Positions 20,286 to 27,788 of a stretch of DNA of 64,000 bases are shown piece by piece (position 1 is the stretch's first letter; each line of letters starts with the position of its first letter). The translations under genes were made by a program, and so were the position numbers. Source of the DNA: Nonomuraea endophytica (lineage in GTDB: Bacteria; Actinomycetota; Actinomycetes; Streptosporangiales; Streptosporangiaceae); contig NZ_JACHIN010000018.1 in the NCBI RefSeq assembly GCF_014203235.1, positions 62,001 to 126,000 of the forward strand, in the 5' to 3' direction. The notes below the pieces were generated by a model, which saw only the letters and a program-made list of their open reading frames with translations, was not told where the DNA came from and did no database searches.

Positions 20286-21988
20286 CGGCCAACGTCGATC
20301 TGGCGCGGATCTTCGATGCCGTGGACAGATGGGCGGCCGACCGCCCGGACGCCACCGCGGTCCACGCGCCCGACGGGAGCATCACCTTCGCGGAGCTCGT
20401 CGAGCACACCCACGCCTTCGCGGCGACGCTGGCCGCCCACGGTGTGGGGCCCGGCAGCCAGGTGGGGCTGTGCTACGGCCGCGGCCGCCTGTCCCTGCCG
20501 GCGCTGCTGGCGACCTGGTGGACCGGGGCGACAGCCGTACCGCTGGACGAACGGCATCCCACGGACCGGCTCAGCTTCGTGCTGCGCGACAGCGGCGCGC
20601 AGGTGGTGCTGGGCGACCGCGTCCCCGCCGGCGTCATCCCGCAGCGGTGCGAGGTGCTGCCCGCGAGCGCCGTGACCGCGGCGCGTCCGGCCCCGCGCCG
20701 GATCAGCCCGCACCCCTCCGGCATCGCCTACGTCATCTACACCTCCGGCACGACGGGCTGGCCGAAAGGGGTCGAGGTGCCCTACCGCGGCCTGGCCGCC
20801 TTCGTGGCCGCCCTGGCCGCGCTCGACCTGCCCACGGGCGGGACGGGCGTCAACGCGGTGTCCCCGGCCTTCGACGGCTGGCTGTGGTGCGCGCTGCTGT
20901 ATCTCCTCAACGGCCAGTGCATGACGATCGCCGGTGACGACCCCGCCGACACCGTCGCCACCGCGCGGCCCGACGTGGTGTGCCTGACGCCGTCCCTCCT
21001 GCTGGCCTGCGCGGCGGAGGTGCGCGGGGCCGAGGTGGTGGTGGCGGCGGGCGAGGCGCTGCCCGCCGCGCTGGCCGCCCGCTTCACCGGCAGGATGCTC
21101 AACGTCTACGGCCCGACGGAGGCGACCATCGCCGCCACCTGCGCCGACACGGCCAGAGGCGACGACGTGACGACGATCGGCCGGCCGCTTCCCGGCTACA
21201 CCGTCCACCTCCTGGACGCCGATCTGCGCCCCGTTCCGCCCGGCGTACCGGGCGAGCTCTTCATCGGCGGGCCCGCCGTCGCGGCGGGTTACCGCCACCG
21301 ACCCGACCTGACCGCCGAGCGGTTCCTCCCCGACCCGTTCACCGCCGACGGCGCCCGGCTCTACCGCACCGGCGACCTCGCGCTGCGACGGCCCGACGGC
21401 CTGCTGGAGTATCGCGGACGCTGCGACGAGCAGGTGAAGATCCGTGGTTTCCGCGTGGAGCTGACCGAGGTGGAGCGGGTCGCGGTCGAGACCGACGGCG
21501 TGCGCGGGGCCGCCGCCTACGTGCTGCCCGGCCGCGACGCGCTCGGGCTCGCGCTGGTGGTCTCCGCCGAGGAGTGCCTCGAATCGGTGCGTACGGCTTG
21601 CGCCGGCCGCCTGCCCGCGGCCGTGGTCCCCGCGCAGGTGACGGCCATCGAGGTGCTTCCCACCACCCCCGCGGGCAAGGTGGACCGCGCGGCACTGGCC
21701 CTGATGACCGCCGCCACGACGGCGCACGGCAGGGCGCCCCGCACGCCGAGCGAGAGGGTCGTGGCCGAGGTGTGGGGAACCCTGCTGCCGCAGCCGGTGC
21801 ACGACGTCGACGCCGACTTCTTCGACCTCGGCGGCCACTCCCTGCTGGCCGCGCGCGCGGTGGCGGCCCTGCGCAAGGCGACCGGCGTACGGCTCACGAT
21901 CAAGCAGCTGCTGGCCGGCCCGACGGCGGCCGGCGTGGCCGCCGAACTGGACCGGATGGGCGCGCCCCCGGCGGAGGAGGTGTCGTGA
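20282..21988 (+). CDS. Stand-alone NRPS adenylation-PCP didomain
   Basis: A 568-residue A-PCP protein without a condensation domain. The A domain covers residues 1 to about 490, with YVIYTSGTTGWPKG, YGPTEATIAA, LYRTGDLA and the A10 Lys in TPAGKVDR. The carrier domain has the phosphopantetheine Ser520 in FDLGGHSLLAAR. My manual ten-residue code is D-G-W-C-V-A-V-I-A-K, which I do not recognise; the Trp and small residues would fit an aromatic substrate such as (chloro)tryptophan, but this is weak. With the following thioesterase and P450 it forms the NovH/NikP1-type cassette that beta-hydroxylates a carrier-bound amino acid. Confidence 0.9.
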   Translation: MTANVDLARIFDAVDRWAADRPDATAVHAPDGSITFAELVEHTHAFAATLAAHGVGPGSQVGLCYGRGRLSLPALLATWWTGATAVPLDERHPTDRLSFVLRDSGAQVVLGDRVPAGVIPQRCEVLPASAVTAARPAPRRISPHPSGIAYVIYTSGTTGWPKGVEVPYRGLAAFVAALAALDLPTGGTGVNAVSPAFDGWLWCALLYLLNGQCMTIAGDDPADTVATARPDVVCLTPSLLLACAAEVRGAEVVVAAGEALPAALAARFTGRMLNVYGPTEATIAATCADTARGDDVTTIGRPLPGYTVHLLDADLRPVPPGVPGELFIGGPAVAAGYRHRPDLTAERFLPDPFTADGARLYRTGDLALRRPDGLLEYRGRCDEQVKIRGFRVELTEVERVAVETDGVRGAAAYVLPGRDALGLALVVSAEECLESVRTACAGRLPAAVVPAQVTAIEVLPTTPAGKVDRAALALMTAATTAHGRAPRTPSERVVAEVWGTLLPQPVHDVDADFFDLGGHSLLAARAVAALRKATGVRLTIKQLLAGPTAAGVAAELDRMGAPPAEEVS

Positions 21989-22722
21989 GCGGACCGTGGC
22001 TGATGCCCTTCCACCCGGGAGCGCCACGGCCGGTGACCCTGCTGTGCCTGGCCCCCGCCGGGGCCGGTTGCGGGCAGTACCGCTCCTGGCAGGCCATGGC
22101 CGGCGAGGAGGTCTCCGTCGTCGGCGTCCAGCTCCCCGGCCGGGAGACGCGCTTCGCGCACCCCCCGGCGGAGGGCGTCTCCCAGGCGGTCACCGCGGTG
22201 CTCGAGGAGCTGAAGGCGACGCTGCCGCCGGACGGGACGCTGATCGTGTTCGGCCAGAGCTTCGGCGGCCTGCTCGGCTATGAGATCACCCGCAGGCTGG
22301 GCGAGGAGTACGACCGCTGGCCCCGCGCGCTGGTCGTGGCCGGCTGCCGCCCGCCCCACATGTGGGTAGGCGCCGGCCGGGGCCTGGCCGACCACGACGC
22401 CGAGCTGGCCAAGCTGCTCGACGTGCGCGCCCTGGACGACGACGACCTCGACGAGGACAGCCGCGAGCTGATGCTCGACGTCCTGCGGCAGGACGCGCGG
22501 CTGTCGCTCACCTACGACCACCACGCCGCGGCCATCCCCTCCACGCTGGAGGCGTGGGGCGGCGAGACCGACGCCACCGTCACCTCCGCGCACCTCGACG
22601 GCTGGCGCGCCTACGCCGCCGGCGCCTTCCGCAGGCGGATGTTCCCCGGCGGACACTACTTCTGCCTCGACCGGGCGGGCGAGGTCGTCGCCGGGCTGAG
22701 GCAGTACTGGAGCCGACCATGA
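21985..22722 (+). CDS. Type II thioesterase
   Basis: A 245-residue alpha/beta hydrolase of the GrsT/TEII family. The nucleophile Ser92 lies in GQSFGG, the catalytic His224 in PGGHYFC, and the substrate loop starts LAPAGAGCGQYRSW. GTG overlaps the A-PCP stop by 4 nt and the stop overlaps the P450 start by 4 nt. It would release the modified amino acid from the free-standing carrier protein or clear stalled thioesters. Because the cassette lacks a condensation domain, release of a free beta-hydroxy amino acid is a reasonable role. Confidence 0.88.
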   Translation: MSGPWLMPFHPGAPRPVTLLCLAPAGAGCGQYRSWQAMAGEEVSVVGVQLPGRETRFAHPPAEGVSQAVTAVLEELKATLPPDGTLIVFGQSFGGLLGYEITRRLGEEYDRWPRALVVAGCRPPHMWVGAGRGLADHDAELAKLLDVRALDDDDLDEDSRELMLDVLRQDARLSLTYDHHAAAIPSTLEAWGGETDATVTSAHLDGWRAYAAGAFRRRMFPGGHYFCLDRAGEVVAGLRQYWSRP

Positions 22723-23906
22723 AGGTGAATCTCACGGACCCCGAGCTGTTCAGCCGGGGCACGTTCTGGCCGGTGCTGGCCTGGCTGCGGGAGAACGACC
22801 CGGTGCACTGGCACGAGGAGGACGACGGGCCGGGGTTCTGGGCGGTCACCCGCTACCACGACATCGTGAGCGTCTACACCGACCAGAAGTCCTACAGCTC
22901 CCGCTACGGGATGCGCCTGGACAGCGACCCCGGCGCGGTCGCCGCCGTCGCGCAGCGCATGCTGATCGTCTCCGACCCGCCCGACCACACCCATCTGAAG
23001 AGCGTGCTGGCCAAGGAGTTCGGCCACGCCGAGGTGCCGCGCCTGCACGCGCTGGTCGAGCGGGTCGTGCGGGAGGTCGTACGCGAGGCGGTGGACCAGG
23101 GCGAGATGGACTTCCTGGAGGTGGCCAAGCAGATCCCGAACAACGTGGTGTGCGCGCTGATGGGCATCCCGCGCGGTGAATGGGACTGGGTGGGCACGGT
23201 GACCACCGAGGCGTTCGAAGGAGACGACGAAGAGACGCGCGCGGGCGCGCACGGCGAGATCTTCCTGTTCTTCACCGAGCTCCTCGCCGAGCGCAGGAAG
23301 AACCCCGGCTCCGACTTCGTCAGCCGGATCGCCGCCGAGCGCAGGAGCACGGGCGGGGGCGCGGAGCGGCCGCTCACCGACGAGGAGATCGTCTTCAACT
23401 GCAACGGTGTGCTGGCGGGCGCCAACGAGACCACCCGCTACTCGGCCGCCGGCGGTGTGCTGGCGCTCATCGAGCGCCCCGATCAATGGCGCCTCCTGCG
23501 TACGGCGGGGCCGTCCGGGGTCCCGGACGCCGTCGAGGAGGTCCTGCGGTGGACGGTGCCCGGCGTGCACGCGCTGCGCACCGCGGTCCGGCCCACCAAG
23601 ATCGGCAACGTGCGCATCGGCGTCGGAGACCGGGTGACGCTCTGGAACGTCTCGGCCAACAGGGACGAGGCGGTGTTCGAGCACGCCGACGAGTTCCGCG
23701 TCGACCGCTCACCCAACCGGCACATCACCTTCGGCGCGGGCAGGCACCTGTGCCTGGGCGCGCGGCTGGCCCGCCTGGAGCTGCAGGTCTTCTTCGAGGA
23801 GCTGATCAGCCGGGTCGGCCGGGTCGAGGCGGCCGGTGCACCGGTCTTCAACGCCTCCAACTTCACCTGGGGCCTGCGCAGCCTGCCCGTACGGCTGCTG
23901 CGCTAA
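22719..23906 (+). CDS. Cytochrome P450, probable carrier-bound amino acid beta-hydroxylase
   Basis: A 395-residue P450 with a canonical I-helix (LAGANETTR), ExxR in EEVLRW and the heme loop FGAGRHLCLGA with Cys345. Unlike the P450 at 15356 it keeps the Glu-Thr pair, so it should act as a normal monooxygenase. Coupling to an A-PCP and thioesterase (4-nt overlap) matches NovI/NikQ-type enzymes that hydroxylate the beta-carbon of a PCP-tethered amino acid. It is the last gene of the rightward operon and is followed by a strong hairpin. Confidence 0.9.
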   Translation: MKVNLTDPELFSRGTFWPVLAWLRENDPVHWHEEDDGPGFWAVTRYHDIVSVYTDQKSYSSRYGMRLDSDPGAVAAVAQRMLIVSDPPDHTHLKSVLAKEFGHAEVPRLHALVERVVREVVREAVDQGEMDFLEVAKQIPNNVVCALMGIPRGEWDWVGTVTTEAFEGDDEETRAGAHGEIFLFFTELLAERRKNPGSDFVSRIAAERRSTGGGAERPLTDEEIVFNCNGVLAGANETTRYSAAGGVLALIERPDQWRLLRTAGPSGVPDAVEEVLRWTVPGVHALRTAVRPTKIGNVRIGVGDRVTLWNVSANRDEAVFEHADEFRVDRSPNRHITFGAGRHLCLGARLARLELQVFFEELISRVGRVEAAGAPVFNASNFTWGLRSLPVRLLR

Positions 23907-23930
23907 GCGTCCGGGCGCATGCGGAAAGAG

Positions 23931-23960
23931 GCCCCGCCATGTGAACTCATGGCGGGGCCA
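23931..23960. terminator. Strong bidirectional terminator hairpin
   Basis: Perfect 12-bp stem (23931-23942 with 23949-23960, GGCCCCGCCATG and its complement) with loop TGAACT. It lies between the convergent P450 and LmbU-family genes and can stop transcripts from both sides. Confidence 0.85.
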
Positions 23961-23969
23961 CTCTGATGA

Positions 23970-24740
23970 TCATGAAGCGGGGCGTTCGCCGCCTGACAGC
24001 ACGAGCACCTCGCCCGCCGCGACGGGAGCGGCTTCATCGGAGACCGCGGGCGTCAGCACGATCATCCCGTCACCGGCCGGAAGGGCCAGCTTGCTCGCCC
24101 GCCGCTCGGGCAGGAGCAGCAGATCGGCCATCTGGTCCAGCACCATGGTCATCCAGTCGTGCAGGTTGCGCCGGGACTCCCCGGCGGCCTGCTGCCAGCG
24201 TTCCTCCCTGGTCTGGTCGATGTGCAGCGTGACCGAGGTCTCGGCGGGACGCACGCGGGCGCCCACGCTCCGGTTGCGCAGCTGCCGCCGGAGCTGGTTG
24301 CGCGACCAGCGGTTGCGCTCGGCCAGGTCCAGCCACTCGTCCTGCTCCTCCGGAGGCAGCGAGGCCAGCTCCGCGTGGTGCTGGAAGCTGAGCCTGTCCC
24401 TGCGGCGGTTCATCGGGAAGCGGCGTGCCACCCAGGCGTAGTTGCGCAGCGTCTGGCAGTTCAGCGACGTGCCGGCGACGGCCCGCTGGTAGCGGTCGGG
24501 GTAGACCCGCTCGCCGTAGTTGATCCAGTCGCCGAGCCACCAGGTCGACGAGTCGGTGATGAGCGCGATCTGCTTGCCCAGCCGCTCCCAGGAGGAATAC
24601 GGCATCGTCTGCGGAAGGATCAGGCCGACGCGCTTGGTGAGGGCGGTGCCGTCCACGCCGAGCTTGCCCGGGGCGGCCTCAGGTCTGCGGCCCGATACCT
24701 CGGCGCCCTTGGGCCGCTGGGCGCGTGTCGTCTCCATCAT
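23970..24740 (-). CDS. LmbU-family transcriptional regulator
   Basis: A 256-residue protein of the LmbU family, named after the pathway activator of the lincomycin cluster. The family hallmarks are visible: WERLGKQIALITDSSTWWLGDWINYGE near residue 52, then CQTLRNYAWVARRFPMNRRRDRLSFQHHAELASLPPE and WSRNQLRRQL, a helix-turn-helix-like region. I chose the ATG at 24740 because it overlaps the upstream stop (ATGA). Only biosynthetic loci usually carry this family, so it is the best candidate for the local pathway activator. Its target site here is unknown; the 25.2-25.4 kb and 15.2-15.35 kb gaps are obvious places to look. Confidence 0.85.
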   Translation of the reverse strand: MMETTRAQRPKGAEVSGRRPEAAPGKLGVDGTALTKRVGLILPQTMPYSSWERLGKQIALITDSSTWWLGDWINYGERVYPDRYQRAVAGTSLNCQTLRNYAWVARRFPMNRRRDRLSFQHHAELASLPPEEQDEWLDLAERNRWSRNQLRRQLRNRSVGARVRPAETSVTLHIDQTREERWQQAAGESRRNLHDWMTMVLDQMADLLLLPERRASKLALPAGDGMIVLTPAVSDEAAPVAAGEVLVLSGGERPAS

Positions 24741-24979
24741 GGCCCGGTCCTGTGTGAGACGGGCAACGGTTCCCAGGGGCCGTAGGCGACGGTGATGGCG
24801 CGCGAGACGACCTGCGCCGCGGACTCGCCCATGGCGGCCATCTCGCGGTGGGCGCACTCGGCCGCCTCCCTGTCCATGCCGAAGTCCTCGATCGTGGTGT
24901 GTTGCTGATCGGTGAACATCACGGCGTATTCGAGGTAGCTTCCGATCACTTTGTGGGCTGGATCCAGAATTTGTGTCAT
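24737..24979 (-). CDS. Small hypothetical protein coupled to LmbU-family gene
   Basis: An 80-residue protein I do not recognise. It starts MTQILDPAHKVIGSYLEYAV, has an acidic helical middle (DREAAECAHREMAAMGESAAQ) and ends in a Pro/Trp-containing tail (AYGPWEPLPVSHRTGP). AGGAAAACC precedes the ATG. Its stop overlaps the LmbU-family start, so the two are co-translated. It could be a co-regulator of the LmbU protein. A precursor-peptide role is possible because the tail holds Trp, Ser and Thr near a RiPP cassette, but there is no clear leader/core boundary. Confidence 0.6.
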   Translation of the reverse strand: MTQILDPAHKVIGSYLEYAVMFTDQQHTTIEDFGMDREAAECAHREMAAMGESAAQVVSRAITVAYGPWEPLPVSHRTGP

Positions 24980-25056
24980 GGTTTTCCTAGGCTGGTGTTC
25001 ACATGGTTATCGGTTACGCCGGGAACAGGCGCTTCCTATTTGTATGAATGGGGTGT

Positions 25057-25095
25057 GCGGAGGCTGCCGGGTCGGGTGGTCACAACAGCCTCCGC
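25057..25095. terminator. Hairpin downstream of the 30-residue ORF
   Basis: Perfect 10-bp inverted repeat (25057-25066 with 25086-25095, GCGGAGGCTG and its complement) with a 19-base loop. It lies 23-61 bp after the stop of the small minus-strand ORF and before the 80-residue gene. No T-run follows, so it may be a terminator, an attenuator or an mRNA-processing site that sets different levels of the small ORF and the regulator genes. Confidence 0.55.
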
Positions 25096-25117
25096 GGGTG
25101 TCGCAAGGGCCGGGTCA

Positions 25118-25210
25118 CTAGTAGGGGAGCAGCTTGCCGCTGGGGGTGCGCAGGTCGAGTTGCCGGCCCGCACGGGGCCGCGGCGGTCTCCGCAGCTGAG
25201 ATCTGATCAT
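25118..25210 (-). CDS. Thirty-residue Arg/Pro-rich small ORF
   Basis: A short ORF with an excellent ribosome-binding site (GAAAGGAAAGCG directly before ATG). The peptide starts MIRSQLRRPPRPRAGRQ and ends DLRTPSGKLLPY. It is strongly basic. It is the first ORF of the leftward transcript that continues to the 80-residue protein and LmbU homologue, with a hairpin after it. It could be a leader peptide for attenuation, a second RiPP substrate for the cyclodehydratase across the shared promoter (it has Thr and Ser in its tail), or a small regulatory peptide. I have no homologue in mind. Confidence 0.45.
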   Translation of the reverse strand: MIRSQLRRPPRPRAGRQLDLRTPSGKLLPY

Positions 25211-25397
25211 CGCTTTCCTTTCATTTCTGGTGATTCTGCGCTCAGAGTAAGATTTTGCCGGCGCCGGATCGACGCAATGGATCACGCGTGCAGGGTGAGA
25301 TATTCACATCGCACAAATGATGCGCTAACTAGGAACGCACGGCGTTCATGACGAATGATCTGGCTGTTCGGATTAGCTCCTCGACCAAGGAGAAGTC
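25211..25397. promoter_or_regulatory. Divergent promoter region, regulator operon and RiPP cassette
   Basis: 187 bp between the small minus-strand ORF and the candidate precursor gene. It is visibly more AT-rich than the flanks (for example around 25225-25250 and 25300-25330), as expected for promoters in this genome. No unambiguous palindrome was found. It ends with AAGGAGAA, the ribosome-binding site of the 51-residue ORF. Confidence 0.5.
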
Positions 25398-25553
25398 ATG
25401 ATCGCTTCTGTTGCTCCGGCCGCCGACCTGCGGGCAGATCGCCACCTCGCCGTGCTCGCCGGCCCGGAAGTGCCCGCGCTCTGGGCGGCGGACCTCATCA
25501 TCGACGACCTGGTCAACTCGGCCCGGCCGGCGTGGCCCACCTTCACTGGGTGA
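25398..25553 (+). CDS. Candidate TOMM (azole RiPP) precursor peptide
   Basis: A 51-residue peptide with a near-perfect ribosome-binding site (AAGGAG, 5 nt before ATG), ending 7 nt before the cyclodehydratase gene. Residues 1 to about 40 look like a leader, ending in an acidic-hydrophobic stretch (WAADLIIDDLVN). The C terminus is SARPAWPTFTG, with Ser41, Thr48 and Thr50 as the only residues in the tail that could become oxazole or methyloxazole, and Trp46 beside Pro. There is no Cys. Position, size and leader/core look are those of TOMM precursors. Whether it is the substrate is inference. Confidence 0.6.
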   Translation: MIASVAPAADLRADRHLAVLAGPEVPALWAADLIIDDLVNSARPAWPTFTG

Positions 25554-25560
25554 GGCGGCC

Positions 25561-27753
25561 ATGGTGGACAAGGCAGACCAGATGCTCCTCGGCTTCAAAC
25601 GGCACCTGCGGGTGGACGTGGTCGCGGGTGAGGCGGTGTACGTGTCGTCGGCGAAGGGCACGACCGCGCTGGAAGGAGCCTTGATCCACAGGCTGGCGCC
25701 CCTGCTCGACGGCACCCGCACCGTGGCCGAGATCCGCCAGGCGATGGCGCCCTGGGCCTCCGCGCCCAGGCTCGGCCACATGCTGGCCCAGCTCACCCAG
25801 GCCAATCTCGTGGGTCTGCAGAGCGCCTCGAAGACCGCGGCGGACGCGTACTGGGACCTCGCCGGCCTCGACGAGGCGGAACTCAAGACCGCGTCCACCC
25901 CGGTCGCGATGCTCACGCTCGGTGACCAGCCGCCGGACGCCGCCGCCGAGGCGTGCCGGGCCGCCGGACTGACCGTGGCGCCGGACGAGGACGCCGGCGC
26001 GTTCCTGGTGTTGTGCGCCGACTATCTCGACCCTCGGCTGGCCGAGGTCAACACCGGGCGGCTGGCCGACGGCAGGCCCTGGCTGCTGGCCGCCACCTGC
26101 GGCCCCGACATCTGGATCGGCCCCGCCTTCGAGCCCGGAACGGGCCCCTGCTGGGAGTGCCTGGCCGAGCGGCTGCGCAGGCACCGCTGCTCGGGCACGC
26201 ACTGCCCGCCCGAGGCGTCCCTGCCCTCGACCCGCGCCCTCGGCCTGCAACTGGCGGTGCACGAGCTGACCAAATGGCTGGCCGGGGCGTCCAACGGCCT
26301 GCGCGACGGAATGTGGACGCTGGACACCCTGGACCTGGGCATGACGCGCCATCCCCTCACGCGCCGCCCGCAGTGCGGCGCGTGCGGCACGCACGACGCG
26401 AGCGTCGTGCGCGTGGCCGCCACCACCTGCCGGTCCAGGGGCAGCACGCCCGGCAACAGCCATCGCGCGATGTCCCTTGAGGACATGTGGAACACCTATC
26501 ACCACCTCGCCGACCCGCTGACCGGGATCACCGACCCCATCCGGCGCGACCCGCGCTGCCCTCGGTTCGTGCACAGCTACCTGTCGGGCAGGAACCTCGC
26601 GCTCGCCGGCGACGGGCGCGGCGGACTGCGCCAGTGGAGCGGCGGCAAAGGCCGCACCGACCTGGAAGCGCAGGTCAGCGCCCTCGGCGAGGCGGTGGAG
26701 AGATATTGCGGCACCCGGCTCGGCGACGAGTGCGTCACCCTCGGCACGTTCGGCCAGCTGCGCGGCGACGCCATCCACCCCGACACCTGCCAGCTCTTCC
26801 ACCCGAGCCAATACGCCGACCGGGAGCGCTGGAACGCGCGCGCCATGCCGTTCCAGCGGATCCCGGAGCCCTTCGACGAGCGCGCGGTCATCGAGTGGAC
26901 CCCGCTGCGCTCGATCATGACGGGAGCCCAGCGGCTGCTGCCCACGGACCTGCTCTACTTCAACGGCGGCAGCGGCGTGCCGTCCCTCAGGGCGACCTCC
27001 AACGGCAACGCCGCGGGCGCGAGCCTGGAGGACGCGGTCGTCCAGGGCTTCCTCGAACTCGTCGAGCGCGACGCGGTGGCGCTGTGGTGGTACAACCGGA
27101 CGCGGCAGGCGCCGATCGACCAGATCTCCCTGGACGACCCGTTCATCGCCGAGGTCTTCGACGGCTACGCCGAGCTCAACCGCGCGGTGTGGCTCCTCGA
27201 CCTCACCTCCGACCTGGAGATCCCCGTCGTGGCGGCGATCTCGCACCGGACCGACAAGCCCGCTCAGGACATCATGCTCGGGTTCGGCGCCCACTTCGAC
27301 TTCCGTATCGCCGTACGGCGGGCGCTCACGGAACTCGGCCAGCTCCTGTCCGCGGTGATCGACGCCAAGCCCGACGGCAGCGGATATCCGCGCACCGACG
27401 AGCACATCCGGCGCTGGTGGCAGGAAGCGACCACGGCGAACCAGCCGTACCTCCTGCCCGACCCGGAGCAGCCACCCAGGCGCTTCAGCGGCGGCGAGGC
27501 CGAGCGCGGTTGCCTGGACACCTGCGTCGACCGCATGCGCGCCGTCGCCGAACGCCGCCGCCTGGACATCCTCGTGCTCGACCAGACCAGGGCCGACGTG
27601 GGCATGCCGGTCGCCAAGGTGGTGGTGCCCGGTCTGCGGCACTTCTGGGCGCGCTTCGCCCCGGGCCGGCTGTACGACGTGCCCGTGGAGCTCGGGCGCC
27701 TGCGCTGTCCGACCGCTTACACGGAGCTCAATCCCATCCCGCTGTTCCTCTAG
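25561..27753 (+). CDS. Fused TOMM cyclodehydratase: leader-binding/E1-like domain plus YcaO
   Basis: A 730-residue fused cyclodehydratase. Residues 1 to about 85 form a winged-helix, PqqD-like leader-recognition (RRE) region. Residues 100-300 are the E1/ThiF-like part with a Zn site of Cys197, Cys200, Cys272 and Cys275. From about residue 330 comes the YcaO domain with ATP-binding motifs SALGEAVER (373-381) and QGFLELVER (495-503), and a C-terminal NPIPLFL, matching the Pro-rich tail needed for activity. It uses ATP to phosphorylate backbone amides and cyclise Ser, Thr or Cys side chains to azolines. It lies 7 nt after the candidate precursor and 35 nt before the dehydrogenase. Confidence 0.9.
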   Translation: MVDKADQMLLGFKRHLRVDVVAGEAVYVSSAKGTTALEGALIHRLAPLLDGTRTVAEIRQAMAPWASAPRLGHMLAQLTQANLVGLQSASKTAADAYWDLAGLDEAELKTASTPVAMLTLGDQPPDAAAEACRAAGLTVAPDEDAGAFLVLCADYLDPRLAEVNTGRLADGRPWLLAATCGPDIWIGPAFEPGTGPCWECLAERLRRHRCSGTHCPPEASLPSTRALGLQLAVHELTKWLAGASNGLRDGMWTLDTLDLGMTRHPLTRRPQCGACGTHDASVVRVAATTCRSRGSTPGNSHRAMSLEDMWNTYHHLADPLTGITDPIRRDPRCPRFVHSYLSGRNLALAGDGRGGLRQWSGGKGRTDLEAQVSALGEAVERYCGTRLGDECVTLGTFGQLRGDAIHPDTCQLFHPSQYADRERWNARAMPFQRIPEPFDERAVIEWTPLRSIMTGAQRLLPTDLLYFNGGSGVPSLRATSNGNAAGASLEDAVVQGFLELVERDAVALWWYNRTRQAPIDQISLDDPFIAEVFDGYAELNRAVWLLDLTSDLEIPVVAAISHRTDKPAQDIMLGFGAHFDFRIAVRRALTELGQLLSAVIDAKPDGSGYPRTDEHIRRWWQEATTANQPYLLPDPEQPPRRFSGGEAERGCLDTCVDRMRAVAERRRLDILVLDQTRADVGMPVAKVVVPGLRHFWARFAPGRLYDVPVELGRLRCPTAYTELNPIPLFL

Positions 27754-27788
27754 ACCCAGTGTTCCTCTAGAAGTAGGAGTTACCGCCC

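Noticed and set aside
24848..25351. Plus-strand ORF across the LmbU partner and the promoter region
   Set aside because: It lies opposite real minus-strand ORFs and a promoter, with no ribosome-binding site and no recognisable composition.
25118..25553. Interpreting the small peptides as carrier scaffolds of a PEARL (peptide aminoacyl-tRNA ligase) pathway
   Set aside because: No LanB-like glutamylation-domain ligase is present; the modifying enzymes are YcaO and SagB types.
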